From: Paracoccaceae bacterium
GTDB taxonomy: Bacteria; Pseudomonadota; Alphaproteobacteria; Rhodobacterales; Rhodobacteraceae
DNA length: 49,944 bases
NCBI GenBank assembly: GCA_012270125.1
Contig: JAAXIY010000035.1
Coordinates: forward strand, 1-49,944
Reading direction: 5' to 3'
Shown in pieces: positions 8,060-16,823 of the stretch. Made by a program: the position numbers and the translations under genes. The notes beneath the pieces are model-generated. The model was given only the letters and a program-made list of their open reading frames with translations. It searched no databases and had not been told where the DNA came from. The stretch's first letter is position 1; each line of letters begins with the position of its first letter.

Positions 8060-8863
8060 TTATCTGGCATTAAATGAAAAAACCTGCACATTTTCAATCA
8101 GATATGAATTAATTAGGTTTCTTGCTTTTTCAGAAACTAGCCAGCCTTCAATCTTTTCAACAGTTTGATCCTTTACATGGGCATGCACGGCAGGGTTTAT
8201 TGGAAGAAAAGCGTATTGATTATGCAGTAGACGATCACCTTCAAATTGTATTTGTAAATTCCCTTTGTTTTTATGATTTAACCAAGTTGCTTTATCTGAC
8301 AAAATATAGGCATCAAATGCGACTGCGATATTAATCGCTTTTCCCATGGCAGAGCCAACAGAAATATATTTTTTTCCGATATCGTCAGGAACAAAGTTTA
8401 TTTTGTTCCATATTTCCATTTCCTTTTTGTGAGTACCACTAAAATCACCTCTGCTGACAAAATTTACCATTGCTTTCGAAAGTTTACTAAAGGCTTCTAA
8501 TAAATTTTTTGCAGATGATATTTGTGCGGGATCAGATGAAGGACCGACAATTACGTATTCGTTAAACATAATTTCTCTTCTGTGATTTGCGAAACCTTTT
8601 TTTACAAACTCTTCTTCATCTGGTTTTGAATGTACAAGGATTGCATCTACATCACCATTTTCTCCGAGTTTTAAGGCCTGACCAGTGCCTACGACTATAA
8701 GTTGTATGTCAATTTCCAGATCAGTCTCAATATGAGGAATGATATGGTCACTTAATCCAGAATTATGAAAAGAGGAGGTGACCGCTAACCTAACTTTCTC
8801 GGCTATTGCCGAAGTTGCTGGTAGCAATGCTAACATAAAGCTTATTAGTAGAGCCTGTTTCAT
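8060..8863 (-). CDS. tupA: Tungstate-type ABC transporter substrate-binding protein
   Basis: The 267-residue periplasmic receptor has a Sec signal (residues 1-21, ending SAIA). It carries the oxyanion-binding TSSFHNSGL near the mature N-terminus, then GTGQAL and the SRGDFSGTHKKE segment typical of TupA receptors, which bind tungstate (some bind molybdate). It starts with a 4-nt ATGA overlap with the ATP-binding gene and is the last gene of a tupB-tupC-tupA order. Tungsto- or molybdoenzyme cofactor supply is the likely purpose. I see no regulator or molybdopterin gene in the window. Confidence 0.82.
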   Translation of the reverse strand: MKQALLISFMLALLPATSAIAEKVRLAVTSSFHNSGLSDHIIPHIETDLEIDIQLIVVGTGQALKLGENGDVDAILVHSKPDEEEFVKKGFANHRREIMFNEYVIVGPSSDPAQISSAKNLLEAFSKLSKAMVNFVSRGDFSGTHKKEMEIWNKINFVPDDIGKKYISVGSAMGKAINIAVAFDAYILSDKATWLNHKNKGNLQIQFEGDRLLHNQYAFLPINPAVHAHVKDQTVEKIEGWLVSEKARNLINSYLIENVQVFSFNAR

Positions 8864-9570
8864 AGAACAATATCGCCAGCTAAGAACTGCTTAGCTGCCT
8901 TACTAGGTGGCTCTGTTAAAAATTTTTCTTTAGAGCAATGTGCCTCTACGATACCATTATGCATAAATACAATATCCTTAGCTAACCTTTTTGCCTGCCC
9001 CAAGTCATGAGTGGACATCATTATTTTTGTGCCGTCGTTTGATGCTGAAATTAAAATATCTTCGATAGTTTTTTTCGTTGCTCCATCAAGTGAAGCTGTA
9101 GGTTCATCTAAAAATAACATTTTGGGTTTTGTAATTAGAGCTCTCGCCACAGCTATAGCTTGCATTTCTCCACCTGAAAGAAGTACCGCTTGTTGTTTCA
9201 TTTTATGTTCGAGTCCAATTTTTTTAGCCCACATCATAACTTCTGCGTTTGCGACCGACTTTGAGATTTGTCTTACTTTCAATGGAAATGCCAGGTTTTC
9301 AGATACAGTTCTACGCAACATGATGGGTGATTGAAAAACGAAAGTTTGTTCTTTTGCTGCTAAGGTATGAGAAATAGCCCATTCAACTTTTCCAGCAGAT
9401 AATTTTCTCAAGCCATGAAGGGCTTCTAATAAAGTCGTTTTTCCTGATCCGTTTGCGCCGAGCAGAATTGAAATACCATTTTGTTCAATCTGAAGATTAA
9501 TGGGGCCTATTAATCTTTTGCTTTTTATATTTATTTGAATATCTGAAACACGTAATGGAAACATTACCAT
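8860..9570 (-). CDS. tupC: Tungstate-type ABC transporter ATP-binding protein
   Basis: An ABC ATPase of about 236 residues. Walker A is LGANGSGKTT near residue 37-46, the signature LLSGGEMQ lies near 131, and Walker B MLFLDEPTAS follows near 152. The switch His is in STHDLG. It powers the importer with tupB and tupA. The start is either ATG 9570 (overlapping tupB by 7 nt) or ATG 9564 (TAATG overlap); the GGAG at the end of tupB is better spaced for the second. Tight overlaps on both sides indicate one translationally coupled operon. Confidence 0.85.
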   Translation of the reverse strand: MVMFPLRVSDIQINIKSKRLIGPINLQIEQNGISILLGANGSGKTTLLEALHGLRKLSAGKVEWAISHTLAAKEQTFVFQSPIMLRRTVSENLAFPLKVRQISKSVANAEVMMWAKKIGLEHKMKQQAVLLSGGEMQAIAVARALITKPKMLFLDEPTASLDGATKKTIEDILISASNDGTKIMMSTHDLGQAKRLAKDIVFMHNGIVEAHCSKEKFLTEPPSKAAKQFLAGDIVL

Positions 9571-10268
9571 AATTCTCCGCGTTCAGTTTTTCCAAACCAA
9601 TGCGTTGCGAAACTTACTGATATTGCCAAAGTAATCAGTACAAAACCAAGTGCTAAAGCTAGAGAAAAGTCTCCTCTAGATGTTTCAAGTGATATAGCCG
9701 TTGTTAATACACGTGTAGCATTATCAATATTACCGCCTACGATCATAATAGCTCCAACCTCTCCGATTCCGCGTCCAAACCCAGCTAAACAAGCGGTAAT
9801 CAATGCTCTTTTGCTGTCCCACATTAATGTTACTACACGCTGCATTTTTGATATATTTATGGAAATAAGAAGATTGCGATAGTCTGCCCAGAGCGCCTGC
9901 ATTGATTGGTGCGCTATGGATGTAATCAAAGGTGTGATAATTATAACTTGCGCGATGATCATAGCTGAAGTCGTGTACAGCAAACCCAGCACACCGAATG
10001 GCCCAGAACGTGAAAACAAGATATAAACAATCAATCCTACTACAACGGGTGGTAGACCCATTAATGCGTTTAGCATAACAATTATTGCTCGCCGAAACTG
10101 GAAACGGGTTACAACGAGAAGAGCAGCTAAAGGGAAGGCTATTAATATAGAAATTATTAGTGCTGAAATGGTTACGTAAAGAGAGCGTAAAGAAATAGTA
10201 ATCAGTTCACTGTCAAAACTAAGGATTAGCCAAAAAGCCTGTATTAGACCTTGTAAAATTTCATTCAT
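9564..10268 (-). CDS. tupB: Tungstate-type ABC transporter permease
   Basis: The 234-residue permease has about five to six membrane helices and the cytoplasmic EAA-type loop, recognisable around AGFGRGIGEVGAIMIVGGN. This loop is characteristic of molybdate/tungstate/sulfate permeases. GLPPVVVGL in the second helix region is also typical of TupB/ModB proteins. It is the first gene of the tup operon; its start lies 88 nt after the oxygenase gene. Substrate class follows from the receptor gene in the same operon. Confidence 0.85.
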   Translation of the reverse strand: MNEILQGLIQAFWLILSFDSELITISLRSLYVTISALIISILIAFPLAALLVVTRFQFRRAIIVMLNALMGLPPVVVGLIVYILFSRSGPFGVLGLLYTTSAMIIAQVIIITPLITSIAHQSMQALWADYRNLLISINISKMQRVVTLMWDSKRALITACLAGFGRGIGEVGAIMIVGGNIDNATRVLTTAISLETSRGDFSLALALGFVLITLAISVSFATHWFGKTERGELW

Positions 10269-10356
10269 GAAAAAATATATCCTGTTTCAAAGTGCATAGA
10301 ATGAAAATCTTGGCTAGTAACTTTATTGAAGCTCATTAATTTTGTTTAAATAAGTT

Positions 10357-11148
10357 TTATTGGAGGCGACCAAAAAATGTCATTCTTGCTTCCTCTGATA
10401 ATGAAATACCGGGTTGTGAATTATAGGCTAAAACTACCAAAATTCTTTCTTGCTCCCCCTCAGTAGGTGTTACTCTGTGAATTGAGTTTTGTCCCCGAAA
10501 TAAAATTAATGTTCCAGGTCTTGTATCGAGGCGGTTTATCTTTGTTTTACCTTCTAAAACTGCCTCTACACCTTCAAAATTCATTTCATTTTTTTCTGCA
10601 TTTCGCAAATTTGAAACATATTCAAAATGTCCTCCACCTTTGGGAGCTTGCAAAAGAAGAGTAATTGCAAACTTAGAATTATCGAAGTGCCAGTTTAGCT
10701 CTTGCCCTTTGGCAGCGTAGTGCACATTAATTGAAGAAAGTGGGTCAGCATATTCATAAAGATCTGTCTCTTCAACGACCTTGCAAATAAATTTCTTAAA
10801 AATATCAGAAAAGTATAATCTTTTTAATTTAGAAGCGTTGGGAATTTGGTCGGTCGTTATACATCCTTTTGAAGACGTTAATTGTCTATTAAAAACATGA
10901 TCGGGAGATAAGGCTTTATTTGTTGGAGTGAGATAAACATTATGAGTGGAGTTTGTAAAATATGCTAAATTTGAATGGGACTTAGCTTCACGAACAAGTT
11001 CTTTTACAGTTTCTGGTTTCAGAAAATTATGCAGAGTAACTACACCTTTTTGCTCTAATTCATTTCTGCATTCCTCTGTAAACTTAGCTTCATCTATTGG
11101 GGCTTCGGTAAAATTTATCACGTCTTCTAGCATCTGTTTTAATACCAT
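10357..11148 (-). CDS. Fe(II)/2-oxoglutarate-dependent oxygenase-like protein
   Basis: This 263-residue protein shows the 2OG-oxygenase iron triad H154-x-D156 (WHFDNS) and H224 (HRVTP), and the 2-oxoglutarate-binding Arg R235 eleven residues later (ERILVVL). The double-stranded beta-helix is preceded by a helical N-terminal region of about 130 residues. The enzyme class is firm (hydroxylation or related oxidation coupled to succinate formation), but the substrate is unknown. The overall shape is reminiscent of the ArpA-like group. The start has no strong ribosome site; an internal ATG at residue 6 is an alternative. It lies between azlD and tupB, both leftward. Confidence 0.75.
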   Translation of the reverse strand: MVLKQMLEDVINFTEAPIDEAKFTEECRNELEQKGVVTLHNFLKPETVKELVREAKSHSNLAYFTNSTHNVYLTPTNKALSPDHVFNRQLTSSKGCITTDQIPNASKLKRLYFSDIFKKFICKVVEETDLYEYADPLSSINVHYAAKGQELNWHFDNSKFAITLLLQAPKGGGHFEYVSNLRNAEKNEMNFEGVEAVLEGKTKINRLDTRPGTLILFRGQNSIHRVTPTEGEQERILVVLAYNSQPGISLSEEARMTFFGRLQ

Positions 11149-11191
11149 TCTGAATTTAATTCTTAATTTTAAAACTTTTTATAAAAGTAGG

Positions 11192-11494
11192 CTAACTCAA
11201 GGCCCATAGTGCGGTCAAACCCACTACAATCGTAAACAAAATTGATCGAGTTAGCAAAGCAATACAGCAAGCAATTAAGGCAGCATATATTTTTGATGGT
11301 GATCCTTCAAAAGGTACGCCGGTTTCATCAACAAATAGAGAGGCCGCCACGATAGCTGAAAGGGCTGCTGTTGGAGCAAATTTTACGTACGCTTCAAGCC
11401 ATGTGGGTAGTCTTAGAAAAGTGAGACCCGAAAACATAGAGTATCTAGCTGCAAAATTAGTTAAACCCGATAAGATTATAACAAGCCAAATCAT
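11192..11494 (-). CDS. azlD: Branched-chain amino acid exporter small subunit, AzlD type
   Basis: A 100-residue membrane protein with about three or four helices. It has the AzlD signature around FAARYSMFSG and a LRLPTWLEAYVKFAPTAAL stretch. AzlD pairs with AzlC to export branched-chain amino acids or analogues. The start codon overlaps the azlC stop by 4 nt, so the two are translationally coupled. Confidence 0.85.
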   Translation of the reverse strand: MIWLVIILSGLTNFAARYSMFSGLTFLRLPTWLEAYVKFAPTAALSAIVAASLFVDETGVPFEGSPSKIYAALIACCIALLTRSILFTIVVGLTALWALS

Positions 11495-12186
11495 TTAAAT
11501 TTTCTCTGACTGATTAGTCCACCAACAAACATTCCGGAAATAGATGCAACAATTATCCAAAGGCCGTAAGGCAGATCTTGGCCAAAAATCGCAATTATGC
11601 TTGCTGTGACTGCAGTACTGATTTGCGCTAAAGACTTCAGTGTAGGTAAGATAACGGCAATAAAAGTTAAAGGTATTGCAAATTCTAAATTTAAATAGGG
11701 TGGAATATTTGCTCCAAGAAAGACCCCAATGACTGTCGATATTTGCCAAAATACCCAGAGGGTCAGACCTCCACCAAGTAAGTGATAATGCGCAAATTTA
11801 TTTTTGTTTTCAAATTCCTGGAATGATACGGCAAATGCTTCATCAGTCAGTAAATAACCAAGAATAATTCGCCACTTTAAAGGTAAAGAGCTTATATAAA
11901 AAGACACATTAGCACTGTAAATAATATGCCGCATGTTTATAATTGCAACCGATCCTCCAGTAATAATGGGAGAGGTTCCGGAGGACCAAAGTTGAGCAAA
12001 TACAACCTGGCTTGCTCCACCAAATATAATTGAGGACATGAGAATAGTTTGGGTTGCCGTCAAACCGCTAGCAATACCTAGCACTCCAAAGACTAAACCA
12101 AATGGAATGACGCCAAGTTGTACTGGTAGTTGTGCTAAAACACCTTTCCAAAATTCACGCCAGTTTTCTTCCATATAATGTACCAT
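11491..12186 (-). CDS. azlC: Branched-chain amino acid exporter large subunit, AzlC type
   Basis: The 231-residue AzlC protein has about six membrane helices. Family motifs are visible: GVIPFGLVFGVLG near residues 25-37, IIFGGASQVVFAQL near 53-66, and NMRHIIYSANVSFY near 84-97. A second Met at residue 5 (12174) is an alternative start; neither has a strong ribosome site. It is divergent from sitA, and the shared 12187-12336 region must hold both promoters. Confidence 0.87.
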   Translation of the reverse strand: MVHYMEENWREFWKGVLAQLPVQLGVIPFGLVFGVLGIASGLTATQTILMSSIIFGGASQVVFAQLWSSGTSPIITGGSVAIINMRHIIYSANVSFYISSLPLKWRIILGYLLTDEAFAVSFQEFENKNKFAHYHLLGGGLTLWVFWQISTVIGVFLGANIPPYLNLEFAIPLTFIAVILPTLKSLAQISTAVTASIIAIFGQDLPYGLWIIVASISGMFVGGLISQRKFK

Positions 12187-12304
12187 TAATTTTACAGCTC
12201 GAAATTTGGACCATTAGCGGTTTATTTCAGGATTTGAAACTAATAAATTTTTTTTAATGAAAAGACTTCCAAAATAATGAAATATGACTACATATTTATC
12301 TAGT

Positions 12305-12319
12305 TGCGAATAATTCGCA
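12305..12319. promoter_or_regulatory. Candidate Mur (manganese/iron Fur-family) operator upstream of sitA
   Basis: TGCGAAT-A-ATTCGCA is a perfect 15-bp 7-1-7 palindrome ending 17 nt before the sitA ATG, followed by a further TTTGCAAA-like half-site. In alphaproteobacteria, sit operons are repressed by the Fur-family protein Mur at TGC-rich palindromes, so geometry and position fit. Mur itself is not in the window; assignment is inferred. Confidence 0.6.
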
Positions 12320-12336
12320 TTTGCAAAAGGCTGCTT

Positions 12337-13221
12337 ATGATACGTTTTTTACTGATTTTTTTCTTTTTTTTCAATTCGGCATTAGCTTTCGCTGATGAAA
12401 AGTTGAAAGTGGTAACAACCTTTACAGTTATTGCTGATATTGCCCAAAATGTGGCTGGAGATGCAGCAGAAGTAGTTTCTATTACCAAACCTGGTGCTGA
12501 GATACATGGCTATCAACCAACGCCTAAAGATTTGGTCAAAGCTTACGACGCAGATTTAATTCTGTGGAATGGGCTCAACCTTGAGCTTTGGTTCGAGAAG
12601 TTTATTTCTCAACTTGGAGATGCGCGTTATTATACTGTATCAGAGGGAATTGAGCCTTTAGAAATAGCCGAGGGTGCATATCTAGGACTACCAAACCCAC
12701 ATGCCTGGATGGGAGTAAACTCTGCTTTTGTATATATTGATAATATACAAAGAGCTCTTGCAAAAGAAGACCCGGAAAATGCTGAAATATACAAACTTAA
12801 TGCGAGCCAGTATAAAAAGAAAATAAACGAAGTTATTAGACCGCTTATTTCACAATTGGATCAAATTCCTTTGGATAAAAGATGGTTGGTAACATGTGAA
12901 GGGGCATTCAGTTATTTTGCAAAAGATTTTGGTTTGAAAGAGCTGTACCTTTGGCCGATGAACTCTGAACAAGTCGGAACGCCAAAGCAAATCCAAAAAG
13001 TAGTAGATGGAGTTCGTGAAAATAATATACCTGTTATTTTCTGTGAAAGCACAGTGAATACAAGACCTGCTAAGAGGGTAGCGCAGGATACAGGAGTGGC
13101 TTATGGTGGCGAACTTTATGTCGATAGTCTTAGTGAAAGTGATGGGAAAGTGCCGACTTTTATCGATCTTCTGAGAGTTACATCGACAACAGTGATAAAT
13201 GGCATAGTGGATAACCTGTAG
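12337..13221 (+). CDS. sitA: Manganese ABC transporter substrate-binding protein
   Basis: A cluster A-I metal receptor of 294 residues with a Sec signal (residues 1-19, FFNSALAFA). The four metal ligands are visible: H57 (GAEIHGYQPT), H122 (NPHAWM), E188 (CEGAFSYF) and D263 (YVDSLS). The His-His-Glu-Asp set, with Glu where zinc receptors have His, points to Mn(II) (or Fe(II)) rather than Zn. ATG 12337 is preferred over the upstream in-frame TTG 12304: it follows an AAAGG ribosome site and gives a clean signal peptide. It is the first gene of sitABCD, under the candidate Mur site. Confidence 0.9.
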   Translation: MIRFLLIFFFFFNSALAFADEKLKVVTTFTVIADIAQNVAGDAAEVVSITKPGAEIHGYQPTPKDLVKAYDADLILWNGLNLELWFEKFISQLGDARYYTVSEGIEPLEIAEGAYLGLPNPHAWMGVNSAFVYIDNIQRALAKEDPENAEIYKLNASQYKKKINEVIRPLISQLDQIPLDKRWLVTCEGAFSYFAKDFGLKELYLWPMNSEQVGTPKQIQKVVDGVRENNIPVIFCESTVNTRPAKRVAQDTGVAYGGELYVDSLSESDGKVPTFIDLLRVTSTTVINGIVDNL

Positions 13222-13231
13222 TATTTTAATC

Positions 13232-14119
13232 ATGGGAATAGATCAAAATTTGAATTCACAGAAGAACATTATCGTTGAAGATTTAACAGTCACATATCGC
13301 AATGGCCACACCGCGCTGAGATCAGCAAGCTTTAAAATACCTGAGGGGAGTATTGCGGCTTTGGTCGGAGTAAATGGTGCTGGTAAGTCTACTTTATTTA
13401 AGGCTCTAATGGGTTTTATTCCAAGTGCTAGAGGAAAAATATCTCTACTTGGTTACTCTGTAAAAGACGCCCTCAAGAATAATCTAATTGCATACGTACC
13501 TCAATCAGAAGAAGTGGATTGGGATTTTCCCGTTTTGGTTAAAGATGTTGTTTTAATGGGCCGTTATGGAAAGATGGGCTTGATGCGTAGGGCCAGGGCA
13601 GAGGACCTTGCAATCGTTCATAAATCCTTGGAACGCGTAGGAATGCTTGACTTTGAAGACAGACAGATAGGTGAATTGTCTGGTGGGCAACGTAAACGTG
13701 TATTTCTAGCAAGAGCATTAGCACAAGAGGGAAAAGTTATTCTTTTAGATGAACCTTTCACAGGCGTTGATGTGAAAACAGAAGAACAAATTATAAGTTT
13801 GCTTAAAGATTTAAAAAAGGAAGGTCACATTATGCTTGTTTCAACACATAATTTAGGCTCAGTTCCAGAGTTTTGTGACCGCACTGTCCTTGTAAAAGGA
13901 ACCGTTATTTCACACGGATTAACAGAGGATGTTTTTACAAATTTAAATTTAGAAAAGGCATTTGGCGGTGTTTTGCGTCGTTTTACTCTGGGTGGTTCGG
14001 ATCTGCATGATGATAGCGACCAAAGGGAAGTAACAATTCTCACAGATGATGAACGACCATTTGTCCAATATGGAGAGCCAAAGAAATCAGTGACCAAAAG
14101 AAATAAAATAGATGATTGA
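13232..14119 (+). CDS. sitB: Manganese ABC transporter ATP-binding protein
   Basis: A 295-residue ABC ATPase. Walker A is GVNGAGKST at 46-54, the signature LSGGQ at 149-153, Walker B VILLDEP at 169-175, and the switch His is in STHNLG. Length is as usual for SitB/ZnuC-type proteins, with a polar C-terminal extension of about 40 residues. It starts 10 nt after sitA and overlaps sitC by 8 nt. Confidence 0.88.
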   Translation: MGIDQNLNSQKNIIVEDLTVTYRNGHTALRSASFKIPEGSIAALVGVNGAGKSTLFKALMGFIPSARGKISLLGYSVKDALKNNLIAYVPQSEEVDWDFPVLVKDVVLMGRYGKMGLMRRARAEDLAIVHKSLERVGMLDFEDRQIGELSGGQRKRVFLARALAQEGKVILLDEPFTGVDVKTEEQIISLLKDLKKEGHIMLVSTHNLGSVPEFCDRTVLVKGTVISHGLTEDVFTNLNLEKAFGGVLRRFTLGGSDLHDDSDQREVTILTDDERPFVQYGEPKKSVTKRNKIDD

Positions 14120-14981
14120 TACTTTACTTGAACCTTTTTCTTACGGCTACATGACTTCAGCGATTTTGGTGTCTACTATAGTTGGAGGTTTGTGTGCATT
14201 TCTTTCTGCTTATCTCATGCTTAAAGGGTGGTCTTTAATTGGTGATGCTTTAGCACATTCCGTTGTTCCAGGTGTTGCAGGAGCATATTTGTTAGGCTTA
14301 CCTTTTGCTATTGGGGCATTTATTTCTGGAGGGCTTGCTGCCTCTTTAATGCTATTTCTCAGTGAGCGATCCGGATTAAAGACTGATGTCGTAATTGGCA
14401 TAATTTTCACAGCATTTTTTGGAGTGGGGCTGTTCGTCGTATCACTTTATCCAATGTCTATATCTATAGAAACGATCATCATGGGTAATATTTTGGCAAT
14501 ATCATATTCCGATATGCTTCAGTTATTAATTATTGGTTCCATATCACTTGTGATTTTGTTCCTTAAATGGCGAGATTTAATGGTCGTTTTCTTTGATGAG
14601 TCTCATGCTCGAACAGTTGGCTTAAGTCCGTCTAGATTGAAAATTGTTTTTTTTACTTTGTTATCAGCATCCATAGTCGCTGCATTGCAAACTGTCGGTG
14701 CGTTCTTAGTAATTGCGATGGTCGTTACGCCTGGAGCAACTGCGTATTTAATCTGTGACCGGTTTCCAAAGTTAATACTTTTGTCAGTCTTAATAGGATC
14801 AGGTACGTGTTTTACCGGAGCCTATTTGAGCTTTTTTATTGATGGTGCAACTGGTGGAATAATTGTAGTTCTGCAGACTATCGTTTTTCTGGGGGTTTTT
14901 ATGACAGCTCCCAAATATGGATATATCTCCGCTCGTTTAAAAATAAGGCAAGCAAATAAAAGGATTGAAAATGGCTTTTGA
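14112..14981 (+). CDS. sitC: Manganese ABC transporter permease (first)
   Basis: A 289-residue ABC-3 family permease with eight or nine membrane helices. The family's early GWSLIGDALAHSVVPGVA motif is present at about residues 39-56, and AFLVIAMVVTPGATAYL lies in a late helix. Its start overlaps sitB and its end overlaps sitD, so the operon is translationally coupled. It forms the pore together with sitD. Confidence 0.88.
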   Translation: MIDTLLEPFSYGYMTSAILVSTIVGGLCAFLSAYLMLKGWSLIGDALAHSVVPGVAGAYLLGLPFAIGAFISGGLAASLMLFLSERSGLKTDVVIGIIFTAFFGVGLFVVSLYPMSISIETIIMGNILAISYSDMLQLLIIGSISLVILFLKWRDLMVVFFDESHARTVGLSPSRLKIVFFTLLSASIVAALQTVGAFLVIAMVVTPGATAYLICDRFPKLILLSVLIGSGTCFTGAYLSFFIDGATGGIIVVLQTIVFLGVFMTAPKYGYISARLKIRQANKRIENGF

Positions 14982-15822
14982 AGAATTTTTTATGCCTTTC
15001 CAGTTTATATTTATGCAAAAAGCCTTTTTGATTGCGATTATTTTATCTTTTCCGACAGCGATTTTATCATGTTTCTTAGTTATAAAGGGCTGGGCCTTAA
15101 TGGGCGATGCTATATCTCATGCTGTTTTACCTGGTATTGTTATCGCCTATATTGTGGGAATTCCTTTACTGATAGGAGCTTTCATAGCGGGTATGTTGTG
15201 TGCTTGGGGAACGGGTTTCTTTTCTGACAACAGTAGAATTAAAGAAGATACAATTATGGGCATAATTTTCTCAGGTATGTTTGGTCTTGGAATAGTCTTG
15301 TTTGTTGCATTTGATACAACAGCCCATTTAGAACACATTCTTTTTGGTAATATTTTAGGTATTGATAAATCAGACATTTTAACTGCCCTAATAATAACTT
15401 TCATAATTGTCTTGTTTTTTGCTATCTTTTGGCGTGATTTAATGTTGCTAAGCTTCGATCCAATTCAAGCCAAAGCGTTAGCTCTTCCAACTGGTTTCCT
15501 GCATTATGGATTGTTAGCGGCATTATCATTAGTAATAATAGCAACGTTAAAGGCTGTGGGGTTAATATTAGCGATTGGATTATTTATCATTCCAGGAGCA
15601 ATCGCGTTTTTGTTGTCTAAAAGACTTAGTTCGATGCTAATTATTTCTGTTTTTGTCAATATTTGTGCGATGATACTTGGTTTATATTTAAGTTTTTATA
15701 TTGATAGTGCTCCGGCTCCGACTATCATTATTGTGCTTACGGGCATGTTTTTTTTGGTATTTTTAAGAAAAAATTTTATCGATAAGAAGAATGTCAATAT
15801 TTTTATAAGTGGTGCAAAATGA
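14971..15822 (+). CDS. sitD: Manganese ABC transporter permease (second)
   Basis: A 283-residue ABC-3 permease homologous to SitC. It has the same early GWALMGDAISHAVLPGI motif and a late AIGLFIIPGAIAFL helix. ATG 14971 is chosen because AAAAGG lies 7 nt upstream; an in-frame TTG at 14965 is less likely. It overlaps sitC at its start and the aldo/keto reductase (ATGA) at its end. The paralogous pair probably makes a heterodimeric pore. Confidence 0.88.
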   Translation: MAFEEFFMPFQFIFMQKAFLIAIILSFPTAILSCFLVIKGWALMGDAISHAVLPGIVIAYIVGIPLLIGAFIAGMLCAWGTGFFSDNSRIKEDTIMGIIFSGMFGLGIVLFVAFDTTAHLEHILFGNILGIDKSDILTALIITFIIVLFFAIFWRDLMLLSFDPIQAKALALPTGFLHYGLLAALSLVIIATLKAVGLILAIGLFIIPGAIAFLLSKRLSSMLIISVFVNICAMILGLYLSFYIDSAPAPTIIIVLTGMFFLVFLRKNFIDKKNVNIFISGAK

Positions 15823-16811
15823 AAAAAAGAAGGTTGTTACAATCAGGGAAGTTAGTATCTGAAATTGGGTTAGGCTGTATGAGCTTTGCTGGATTTTACG
15901 GTCCTACAGACGAAAAGGAGGCTCACGATACGTTAAAAACAGCTTTGGACTGTGGGATAGATTTTTTGGATACTGCCAACGTCTATGGCATGGGTGTTTC
16001 TGAAAAAATGATTGGTAATTACATTAAAAATAATGGGAACCCATTTGTTATTGCTACAAAGGCCTCTATTTCTCGTGATCCTGAAACTCAAGAGCGTACT
16101 TTTGATAATTCATCGCAGCATTTAGAGACAGAATTGAATAAGTCACTAGAACGTTTGGGTGTTGATTACGTTGACTTATTTTATATTCACCGTCGTGACC
16201 CAAGAATTCCTATCGAAGACGTTATGGAAACACTCCTCAAATTTAAAAAAGAAGGAAAAATTGGTGGGATAGGGTTTTCAGAGATTTCTCCCAGCAGTTT
16301 GCGTCGAGCTTCAGAAGTTGGACTTGTGGACGCCGTACAGAGTGAATATTCTCTTTGGACGCGATCGGCTGAATTAGGATTAATCCAAACCTGCCAGGAG
16401 CTAGGCGTAAGTTTTATTCCGTTTTCACCTCTAGGGCGTGGAATTTTTTCAACAACACCACCAGATCCCTCTACTTTTGGTGAGCTTGATTTTCGAAAAG
16501 GTAATCCTCGGTTCTTACAGCCAAATTTTAATCAAAACTTGAATTTGCTTAAGCCTTTTAAACAACTTTGTGCCGATTTAAATGTTTCACCTTCAACGAT
16601 GGCTATTGCGTGGACATTAAACCAAGGTGAGCATCTACTTCCAATTCCTGGAACTCGTTCCCGAGGGCATTTGATGGAATTAGCTTTGGGTAGCCAATTC
16701 AATCTTACTAAAGAGATTTCTGATCAAATTGACCGTCTTCTTCCCATTGGCTGGGCTCATGGAGAACGATACTCAGATGTTCAATGGGTTGGAATTGAAA
16801 AGTTTTGCTAA
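15819..16811 (+). CDS. Aldo/keto reductase, last gene of the sit operon
   Basis: The 330-residue protein is an NADPH-type aldo/keto reductase (TIM barrel). The catalytic tetrad is D51, Y56, K81 and H124 (DTANVYG, IATKAS, FYIHRRD), and the C-terminal phosphate-binding loop is IPGTRSRGHL. It overlaps the sitD stop by 4 nt (ATGA), so it is translated with the manganese transporter genes. Natural substrates are probably reactive aldehydes or ketones. Whether this is stress-related coupling with Mn uptake or chance operon membership is not known. It is convergent with xylA across 12 bp. Confidence 0.87.
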   Translation: MKKRRLLQSGKLVSEIGLGCMSFAGFYGPTDEKEAHDTLKTALDCGIDFLDTANVYGMGVSEKMIGNYIKNNGNPFVIATKASISRDPETQERTFDNSSQHLETELNKSLERLGVDYVDLFYIHRRDPRIPIEDVMETLLKFKKEGKIGGIGFSEISPSSLRRASEVGLVDAVQSEYSLWTRSAELGLIQTCQELGVSFIPFSPLGRGIFSTTPPDPSTFGELDFRKGNPRFLQPNFNQNLNLLKPFKQLCADLNVSPSTMAIAWTLNQGEHLLPIPGTRSRGHLMELALGSQFNLTKEISDQIDRLLPIGWAHGERYSDVQWVGIEKFC

Positions 16812-16823
16812 AACTTACTTGCA

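Noticed and set aside
12304-12336. Upstream TTG start for sitA
   Set aside because: It would begin inside the palindrome and spoil the signal peptide. ATG 12337 has a ribosome site and a normal signal sequence.
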